From NCBI GenBank assembly GCA_030630245.1, contig DAOVNL010000071.1:1-5469 (forward strand): a DNA stretch of 5,469 nt, read 5' to 3'. Positions 1-4,427 of the stretch are shown in pieces (positions within the stretch are counted from its first letter, which is position 1; the number at the start of each line of letters is the position of its first letter). A program made the position numbers and the translations under genes. This stretch comes from Candidatus Omnitrophota bacterium (GTDB lineage: Bacteria; Omnitrophota; Gorgyraeia; B26-G9). The notes beneath the pieces are model-generated. The model saw only the letters and a list, made by a program, of their open reading frames with translations. It was not told the DNA's origin and did not search any database.

Positions 1-1
1 A

Positions 2-8
2 CTCCTTT
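2..8 (-). promoter_or_regulatory. Shine-Dalgarno of a divergent gene lying beyond the left edge
   Basis: Read on the - strand, the first bases of the window are AAAGGAG, a strong Shine-Dalgarno sequence. The start codon it would serve must lie a few bases outside the window. The strong - strand promoter about 10 bp upstream supports this reading. No coding sequence of that gene is visible, so its product is unknown. Confidence 0.5.
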
Positions 9-16
9 ATTTCTAA

Positions 17-45
17 ATAATAACATATTAAAAATATAGTGTCAA
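17..45 (-). promoter_or_regulatory. Near-consensus sigma70-type promoter firing leftward
   Basis: On the - strand a perfect -35 TTGACA (45-40) is followed by a 17-bp spacer and a -10 TATTAT (22-17). A TGT immediately before the -10 gives an extended -10. Transcription would start near position 10, leaving a very short leader before the Shine-Dalgarno at 8-2. This is the best promoter match in the window and implies a gene divergent from the DUF2130 gene. It is a sequence match only; chance similarity is possible in such AT-rich DNA. Confidence 0.55.
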
Positions 46-144
46 TAAAATTTGTTTTCAAGTAAAGCAACAATTATTTCGCAGTTTTGTATTTAAGTAT
101 TCTCCTAACTCCCCCCCCTTAACCCTATATAACATAATTAAATG

Positions 145-166
145 TCTCGCTTTGATCTCGCTTTGA
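145..166. repeat. Exact 11-bp tandem duplication upstream of the DUF2130 gene
   Basis: TCTCGCTTTGA occurs twice back to back (145-155 and 156-166) with no mismatch. It lies 12 bp before the palindrome and candidate promoter of the DUF2130 gene. It could be paired binding sites about one helical turn apart, or a recent slippage duplication. The repeat is certain; any function is unproven. Confidence 0.85.
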
Positions 167-177
167 ACTCTAATCTC

Positions 178-192
178 TGGACTTTTAGTCCA
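178..192. repeat. 15-bp palindrome, possible operator
   Basis: TGGACT (178-183), TTT, then AGTCCA (187-192) form a perfect 6-bp inverted repeat. Its left arm is also the candidate -35 of the promoter in front of the DUF2130 gene, the position expected of a repressor operator. As RNA it would make only a short hairpin, and no T-run follows, so a terminator is unlikely. Confidence 0.5.
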
Positions 193-207
193 TAATTTAA
201 GTATAAT
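178..207 (+). promoter_or_regulatory. Candidate promoter of the DUF2130 gene
   Basis: A perfect -10 TATAAT (202-207) lies 18 bp after TGGACT (178-183), which matches four of six bases of the -35 consensus. The predicted leader to the ATG at 297 is about 80 bases. The -35 is weak and overlaps a palindrome, so an activator or repressor may be involved. The surrounding DNA is AT-rich, so chance TATAAT matches are common. Confidence 0.35.
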
Positions 208-283
208 TAAAGGTATGGAATATTATAGAACGACATCGCATACAAAATATGATAACAAATATTAGGATTTAGCTTATTAATGT

Positions 284-290
284 GAGGTGA
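284..290 (+). promoter_or_regulatory. Ribosome binding site of the DUF2130 gene
   Basis: GAGGTGA lies 6 bp before the ATG at 297. It is the strongest Shine-Dalgarno in the window and fixes this start over any later internal ATG. Confidence 0.8.
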
Positions 291-296
291 AATGCA

Positions 297-1439
297 ATGG
301 CACAAGAAACTATAAAATGCCCAAAGTGTGGAGAAATAATCAAATTATCTGATGCTATTTCTCAAGACATAGAAAGAGCAATAAAAACTAAATATGAAAA
401 AGAAATAGAAGCTCGCCTTAAAGAAGAAAAGAAGCAGCTTGAGGCGAAAGCTAAGAAGGAAGCAAAGGAATCAGTTGATTTAGAATTAACTGATTTAAAA
501 GAGCAATTATCTGAAAAATCTAAAAAGATTGAAGAAATACAAAAACAAGAACTTGAATTGAGAAAAAGACAACGAGAATTAGAAGACAAAGAAAAAGCTA
601 TGGAACTGGAGCTTGCTCGCAAGCTTGATGCTGAGAGACAAAAAATTGCAGAGAAATCTGCACGGGAATTAGAAGAAAGCCACAGACTCAAAGATGCTGA
701 AAAGGATAAGCAATTGGCAGATATGCGCAAGCAGATTGAGGAGCTTAAACGTAAAGCTGAGCAAGGTTCACAACAAACGCAGGGAGAGGTGCTTGAAGTT
801 GAATTAGAGCGGCTATTGAAAGTTGATTTTCCATTTGATAAGATTGAACCTGTTTCCAAAGGGGTTCGCGGAGCTGACGTTATACATACTGTCAAAACTC
901 AATCAAACCGTTTATGCGGTAAAATATTATGGGAGACTAAGAGAACTAAAGCTTGGAGTGATGGTTGGATTCAAAAGTTAAAAGACGACCAGCGTGAAGC
1001 AAAAGCAGATTTAGCTGTTATTGTTTCTGAAACATTACCAAAGGGATTCCATCATTTCCGGCAAATAAAAGGAATTTGGGTTACAGATATCCCCTCCGCG
1101 CTTAGTTTAGCATTAGCATTGAGAGTAATTTTAGTGCAAGTTACGAAGACAAAAGAAATCCAGACAGGAAAAGAAGAAAAACAAGAAATTGTTTATAATT
1201 ATCTTACCGGTCCAGAATTCAGAAATCATGTGCAGGCTATTATGGAGGGTTTTGTTGCTATGAAGAAAGATTTGGATTCCGAAAAAAGAGCCATGGCTAA
1301 CATCTGGGCAAAAAGAGAGAAGCAAATTGAAAGAGTAGTTTTAAATATAGCTGGTATGCATGGAGACCTTGAGGGAATAGTGGGGGCCACTTTGCCGGCT
1401 ATTAAAATTTTAGAATTACCTTTAGATAAAACTGAATGA
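297..1439 (+). CDS. DUF2130 domain-containing coiled-coil protein, possible nuclease-like domain
   Basis: This 380-residue protein is recognised as a DUF2130-family member from its C-terminal half; the family has no established function that I can name. Residues 6-12 carry IKCPKCG (C8, C11), half of a zinc ribbon, with no second CxxC pair anywhere. Residues about 20-157 are almost entirely Lys, Glu, Gln, Arg, Leu and Ala and form a long coiled coil. Residues about 164-375 are the conserved DUF2130 domain, with GVRGADVI (D194), ILWETKRTK (E213, K215), WSDGW, DQREAKADLAVIVSE, YLTGPEF and IWAKREKQIERV. The spacing of D194 to E213-x-K215, with a hydrophobic strand before the Glu, resembles a PD-(D/E)xK nuclease core; that is my inference. 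No signal peptide or membrane segment is seen, so it is probably cytoplasmic. A GAGGTGA site supports the start. It stands 163 bp before radC in the same direction and may be an accessory gene. The family call is firm; the activity is open. Confidence 0.88.
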   Translation: MAQETIKCPKCGEIIKLSDAISQDIERAIKTKYEKEIEARLKEEKKQLEAKAKKEAKESVDLELTDLKEQLSEKSKKIEEIQKQELELRKRQRELEDKEKAMELELARKLDAERQKIAEKSARELEESHRLKDAEKDKQLADMRKQIEELKRKAEQGSQQTQGEVLEVELERLLKVDFPFDKIEPVSKGVRGADVIHTVKTQSNRLCGKILWETKRTKAWSDGWIQKLKDDQREAKADLAVIVSETLPKGFHHFRQIKGIWVTDIPSALSLALALRVILVQVTKTKEIQTGKEEKQEIVYNYLTGPEFRNHVQAIMEGFVAMKKDLDSEKRAMANIWAKREKQIERVVLNIAGMHGDLEGIVGATLPAIKILELPLDKTE

Positions 1440-1602
1440 ATTTTGCATTATAGCTAAAATATATTACAAAAATGGGAATTAAATATTCGGGATATGTATT
1501 ATCTGGAAATAATGATAACGGATATTCCTTTGTTTATGAAAAATGAACTAATGAAGAAAAGCAGAAATGAGTTTTTAATGAATGTTATAGATGTGAGGCA
1601 GC
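1440..1602. other. Intergenic gap before radC, no convincing gene
   Basis: This 163-bp AT-rich stretch holds only ORFs of about 24 codons (1472-1546 and 1536-1610), with no ribosome binding site or recognisable similarity. I see no hairpin with a T-run that would terminate the DUF2130 transcript, and no convincing promoter for radC. GAGG at 1595-1598, four bases before the ATG at 1603, is the likely radC ribosome binding site. Confidence 0.6.
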
Positions 1603-2289
1603 ATGATTAAAGCACAAAAACCAAGTTATATAGGCCATCGACAGAGAATAAAGGATAAGTACAAGAAATCAGGCATAGATGGTTGGTTGGATTATGAGGT
1701 GTTGGAGCTGGTTCTTTCTTATGCTATCGCGCGTAAAGATACAAAACCAATTGCCAAAGAATTAATAACCCGGTTTAAAACAATCAATGGTGTCCTGGAT
1801 GCTGATAAAGAAGAATTGGAATCTGTTCTGGGAATTTCAGAACATACTGCCTTGTTTTTTGGTTTGTTGAAAGATATTGCCATTCTTTATTTAGAGAATG
1901 GACTGCACAATAAAGACCTGCTTTCATCTCCTGAAGTAGTGTATGATTATTTAAGGGCTGCTTTAAAAGGATCTGCGGATGAAGAATTTAAAACACTCTT
2001 TTTAAACAGCAGAAATCAGTTGATAGCTGTTGAGACACTTCAAACCGGCACAGTTAACAAGGCTGTAGTTTATCCAAGAAAGATTGTGGAGCGGGCGTTG
2101 TATAATCATGCTGTTAACGTTATTATCGCGCATAATCATCCTGCAGGAACATTAAAACCATCACAGGATGATTGCGCGGTAACAAAAGTCATTAAGGCCG
2201 CGCTCAAGACTGTTGAGATTAGCTTGTTGGATCATATTATCATTGGCGGTAATGATTATTTTAGTTTTAAAAGTAAAGGCCTCATATGA
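1603..2289 (+). CDS. radC: RadC-family MPN/JAB (JAMM) domain protein
   Basis: This is a 228-residue RadC/UPF0758 protein of normal family length. Residues about 10-80 match the N-terminal helix-hairpin-helix region (GHRQRIKDKY, DYEVLELVLSYAI, RKDTKPIAKEL, ELESVLGIS). Residues about 105-228 are the MPN/JAB metalloprotease-like domain. Its metal motif is intact: H177-x-H179 in AHNHPAG, then S187 and D190 (PSQDD), with E127 or E128 in DEEFKTLFL as the upstream acid. LLDHIIIGG and SFKSKGLI close the domain as in other RadC proteins. Residues 157-161 read YPRKI where many relatives have PREI. RadC was named for DNA repair, but that role is disputed. Relatives are common on mobile elements, and no substrate has been settled. 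The start has GAGG four bases upstream. It is probably soluble, and either a monocistronic gene or a follower of the DUF2130 gene. Confidence 0.93.
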   Translation: MIKAQKPSYIGHRQRIKDKYKKSGIDGWLDYEVLELVLSYAIARKDTKPIAKELITRFKTINGVLDADKEELESVLGISEHTALFFGLLKDIAILYLENGLHNKDLLSSPEVVYDYLRAALKGSADEEFKTLFLNSRNQLIAVETLQTGTVNKAVVYPRKIVERALYNHAVNVIIAHNHPAGTLKPSQDDCAVTKVIKAALKTVEISLLDHIIIGGNDYFSFKSKGLI

Positions 2290-2314
2290 CGGATAATTTA
2301 TTTATTTCTACTTT

Positions 2315-2340
2315 CGAGGTCTGACCCCTTATTTTCCTTA
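2315..2340. repeat. GGTCTGACC-cored motif resembling a dispersed mobile repeat end
   Basis: About 25 bp after the radC stop lies CGAGGTCTGACCCCTT, followed by ATTTTCCTTA. Its core GGTC-T-GACC (2318-2326) is a perfect palindrome. From memory, closely similar GGGGTCAGACC strings are widely dispersed in environmental bacterial genomes, often near REP-associated Y1 transposases. No transposase is present here, so it would be a lone remnant or an isolated repeat. The palindrome is seen; the mobile origin is inference. Confidence 0.4.
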
Positions 2341-2353
2341 AGTCAAAAACCCG

Positions 2354-2382
2354 TTTACCTGGCTTGCGTTTCATTATATAAT
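2354..2382 (+). promoter_or_regulatory. Candidate sigma70-type promoter of nifS-nifU
   Basis: TTTACC (2354-2359, four of six -35 bases) is followed by exactly 17 bp and a perfect -10 TATAAT (2377-2382). Transcription would start near 2389, inside the inverted repeat at 2382-2409, giving a leader of about 67 bases before the nifS ATG. The match is good and correctly placed for the nifS-nifU-permease cluster. Confidence 0.5.
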
Positions 2383-2409
2383 AATATTTATCGAACTATA
2401 TAAATATTA
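2382..2409. repeat. Perfect 10-bp inverted repeat, possible operator of nifS
   Basis: TAATATTTAT (2382-2391) and ATAAATATTA (2400-2409) are exact reverse complements separated by 8 bp. The left arm begins on the last base of the -10, so a bound dimer would cover the transcription start. All arm bases are A or T, which lowers the significance. It does not match the IscR type 1 box as I know it. As RNA it could form a weak hairpin at the 5' end of the leader. Confidence 0.5.
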
Positions 2410-2455
2410 GAGCAATGTAGGAAAATATTATTAATTTACAGTGAGGTAACTGACG

Positions 2456-3631
2456 ATGAGAGTATATTTAGACCATAACGCTACAGCCCCTTTGCATCCT
2501 GAAGTCAAAAAGGCAATGACTGCGATGATGGAAATGTTCGGCAATCCCTCGAGCATGCATGGATTCGGGCGCGATGCCAAAAAGATGATAGAGGACGCAA
2601 GAGCGTCTATTGCCGGGTTTATAAATGCCGCGCCTGAGGAGATAATCTTTGTCGGTAGTGGGTCTGAGGCTAATAATACGGTACTTAATCTTACTGCCTG
2701 TTGTTCTTCTTTGGAATGTTCTATAGCTTGTAAACATGGGAAGGGTATTATAACAACAAGTATCGAACATCCCTGCATACTTGAATCATCAAAATGCTTG
2801 GAAGAAAGGGGTATGAGCATTGATTATCTGGAGGTAGACAGTTACGGTAAGGTAAACATTGAGAAATTAAAGGAAAAACTATCGCAGAAGCCGATGTTAG
2901 TATCTATAATGACAGCGAATAATGAAATCGGAACAATTCAGGATATCCCTGAAATTGTTAAATTGGTGCATGATAATGATGTTTTATTTCATACCGACGC
3001 TGTGCAGGCTGTGGGTAAAATCCCGGTTGATGTAAAGGCACTGGATGTGGATTTTCTGTCTTTTTCTGTGCATAAGATATACGGACCTAAAGGCGTTGGC
3101 GCTTTATATGTTAAAAAAGGCGTTCCATTTTGTCCGTTTATAAGAGGAGGGCACCAGGAGCAGGGAAGACGCGCGGGGACAGAGAATACCTTAGGTATTA
3201 TCGGCATGGCAAAAGCACTTGAGATGAGAAAACTGGAAATGGGAGATGAGACCAAGAGGCTAAAGGCGTTAAAAACAAGATTAAAAGACGGTCTTATTAA
3301 AAATATTCCTGATATTCAGGTTAACGGCCATCCCGAGGATTGCCTTGTTTCAACGTTAAACGTATCCTTTTTTGGTGTGGAAGGAGAAGCAATTTTACTT
3401 TATCTTGATATTGAGGGGATTGCTGTGTCAACCGGATCCGCATGCTCTTCAAGTTCACTTGCTCCGTCGCATGTGCTTCTTGCAACAGGCATAACACCTG
3501 AGCTCGCGCACGGTTCTATACGATATAGTTTAGGGCGCGGGACCACAGAAGAAGAAATTGATTACGTGATTGAGAAAACTACAAAGATTATTCATAAACT
3601 AAGAAAGATGTCGACGGTATATATTAAATAA
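2456..3631 (+). CDS. nifS: Cysteine desulfurase, NifS/IscS type (group I)
   Basis: This PLP enzyme takes sulfur from L-cysteine, leaving alanine, and passes it as a persulfide to the Fe-S scaffold. At 391 residues it is a normal length. It opens with VYLDHNATAPLHPEV. GSGSEANN and SIEHP (H105, expected to stack on PLP) follow, then HTDAVQAVGKIPVD (D181, Q184), SFSVHKIYGPKG (H206, K207 the Schiff-base lysine), GGHQEQGRRAGTENT, and the catalytic cysteine C330 in STGSACSSSSLAPSHVL. That extended active-site loop marks group I (NifS/IscS) rather than SufS. A Cys-rich stretch, ACCSSLECSIACKHG (C82, C83, C88, C92), sits where relatives usually have a short linker without cysteines. GAGGT lies 8 bp before the ATG. 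The gene is followed, after a 165-bp repeat-bearing gap, by its expected partner nifU. Whether it serves general or dedicated Fe-S assembly cannot be told from this window. Confidence 0.95.
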   Translation: MRVYLDHNATAPLHPEVKKAMTAMMEMFGNPSSMHGFGRDAKKMIEDARASIAGFINAAPEEIIFVGSGSEANNTVLNLTACCSSLECSIACKHGKGIITTSIEHPCILESSKCLEERGMSIDYLEVDSYGKVNIEKLKEKLSQKPMLVSIMTANNEIGTIQDIPEIVKLVHDNDVLFHTDAVQAVGKIPVDVKALDVDFLSFSVHKIYGPKGVGALYVKKGVPFCPFIRGGHQEQGRRAGTENTLGIIGMAKALEMRKLEMGDETKRLKALKTRLKDGLIKNIPDIQVNGHPEDCLVSTLNVSFFGVEGEAILLYLDIEGIAVSTGSACSSSSLAPSHVLLATGITPELAHGSIRYSLGRGTTEEEIDYVIEKTTKIIHKLRKMSTVYIK

Positions 3632-3640
3632 AAATCTTTT

Positions 3641-3690
3641 GGTTACTAGTAGTTACTAAAAGTTACTAAGAGTTACTAAAGGTTGCAATT
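3641..3690. repeat. Array A: five 10-bp GTTACTA-type repeats
   Basis: Starting 10 bp after the nifS stop, the units are GGTTACTAGT, AGTTACTAAA, AGTTACTAAG, AGTTACTAAA and a decayed GGTTGCAATT. The period is exactly 10 bp. GTTACTA begins at 3642, 3652, 3662 and 3672. The regularity is seen directly. It could be phased protein sites, an RNA recognition array or a minisatellite. Confidence 0.85.
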
Positions 3691-3730
3691 TATTGTTTGT
3701 TTTTTAAAAGAGATTTTATTTAGATCATAA

Positions 3731-3780
3731 GTAACTAATAGTAACATTTATTAACCATTTATAACTAATTGTAACCATAT
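3731..3780. repeat. Array B: five 10-bp TAAC repeats, inverted relative to array A
   Basis: The units are GTAACTAATA, GTAACATTTA, TTAACCATTT, ATAACTAATT and GTAACCATAT. TAAC begins at 3732, 3742, 3752, 3762 and 3772. TAAC is the reverse complement of the GTTA in array A, and the two arrays keep the same 10-bp phase across the 40 bp between them. Bases 3642-3657 pair with 3730-3745 at 15 of 16 positions, so the transcript could form a long stem with a loop of about 72 bases. The array ends 5 bp before the nifU ribosome binding site. Confidence 0.85.
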
Positions 3781-3785
3781 ATTTT

Positions 3786-3790
3786 GGAGA
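3786..3790 (+). promoter_or_regulatory. Ribosome binding site of nifU
   Basis: GGAGA lies 6 bp before the ATG at 3797 and decides that start. It directly follows array B, so any structure or protein on that array could affect nifU translation. Confidence 0.75.
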
Positions 3791-3796
3791 AGTAAA

Positions 3797-4405
3797 ATGA
3801 GTGAACAATCCGGTTGGGTATATTCCGATATTGTAAAACAACATTTCATGTATCCGCGGAATGTTTTAGATGATAATGAAGATTTTCAGGCTGACGGCGA
3901 AGGTATGGTGGGGGATGTTAGATGCGGCGATGAGATGATGTTTGCTATTAAGGTGGGCAAGGAAAAGGGAATAATCAGTGATTGCCGCTGGAAGACTTAC
4001 GGCTGCGCAAGCGCTATTGCCAGCACATCGATTTTATCTGAGGCGGTAAAGGGGATGCCCCTTGATGAGGCGTTCAATGTATCTCCAAAAGATATCGCCA
4101 AAAAACTCGGCGGACTTCCTGAACATAAAATACATTGCTCTGTCTTAGGAGATAAGGCACTGCGTGCTGCAATAAATGATTATTACAAGAGAAACAACAT
4201 GCTTCCAAAGGTAAAAGAAGACAAAGACAGGATAATTTGCCAGTGCATGAATGTAACGGATCATGAGATCGAGGACGCGGTCTTAGAAGGTGTCAGGACA
4301 ATGCTTGAGCTTCAGGAGCATACCAAGCTTGGTACTGTATGCGGTCAGTGCAAAGACGAAGCAAACGAGTTGATGAACAAATATATCAAAAAACATTTCT
4401 CTTGA
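3797..4405 (+). CDS. nifU: Fe-S cluster scaffold NifU, two-domain form (IscU plus BFD-like [2Fe-2S])
   Basis: This 202-residue scaffold would assemble Fe-S clusters using sulfur from NifS and hand them to apo-proteins in the cytoplasm. Residues about 8-130 are the IscU/NifU-N domain with all expected ligands: C43 and D45 in VRCGDEMMF, C70 in KTYGCASAIAS, and H113 and C114 in HKIHCSVLGDKALRAAINDYY. Residues about 146-193 are the BFD-like [2Fe-2S] domain: C148-x-C150 (IICQCMNVTDHEI) and C182-xx-C185 (GTVCGQC). The protein then ends in NKYIKKHFS, so the C-terminal Nfu domain of the roughly 310-residue Azotobacter-type NifU is absent. The stop is clean and nothing Nfu-like follows, so this is a natural short form and not a frameshift. 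GGAGA supports the start. It is partnered with nifS upstream and probably cotranscribed with the permease 22 bp downstream. Confidence 0.95.
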   Translation: MSEQSGWVYSDIVKQHFMYPRNVLDDNEDFQADGEGMVGDVRCGDEMMFAIKVGKEKGIISDCRWKTYGCASAIASTSILSEAVKGMPLDEAFNVSPKDIAKKLGGLPEHKIHCSVLGDKALRAAINDYYKRNNMLPKVKEDKDRIICQCMNVTDHEIEDAVLEGVRTMLELQEHTKLGTVCGQCKDEANELMNKYIKKHFS

Positions 4406-4427
4406 TCTTAATGACGGGAAATAAAAT

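Noticed and set aside
1..296. tRNA or other structured RNA gene in the left intergenic region
   Set aside because: No cloverleaf arms, TTC loop pattern or conserved riboswitch core could be seen; only promoter-like and repeat elements are present.
362..895. 177-codon - strand ORF inside the DUF2130 gene
   Set aside because: Its Ser/Leu/Phe-rich composition is the antisense of Lys/Glu-rich coiled-coil codons; it is a shadow of a well-supported gene.
1472..1546. 24-codon + strand ORF (MGIKYSGYVLSGNN...) between the DUF2130 gene and radC
   Set aside because: It is too short, has no Shine-Dalgarno sequence and no recognisable family; chance ORFs of this size are expected.
1536..1610. 24-codon + strand ORF overlapping the radC start (MKNELMKKSRNEF...)
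   Set aside because: It has no ribosome binding site and overlaps radC out of frame; translational coupling is conceivable but nothing else supports it.
2431..2820. - strand ORFs of 129 and 100 codons over the start of nifS
   Set aside because: They are antisense shadows of a clearly conserved cysteine desulfurase and have no family features of their own.
3682..3705. Rho-independent terminator after nifS
   Set aside because: The run of six T at 3700-3705 is preceded only by a 4-bp weak hairpin, insufficient for intrinsic termination.
3693..3720. Internal promoter for nifU (TTGTTT with TTTATT)
   Set aside because: Each hexamer matches its consensus only partly and the DNA is very AT-rich; this is not separable from chance.
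3641..3780. CRISPR array or plasmid iterons
   Set aside because: The 10-bp units have no unique spacers, so this is not CRISPR. There is no replication initiator gene nearby to support iterons.
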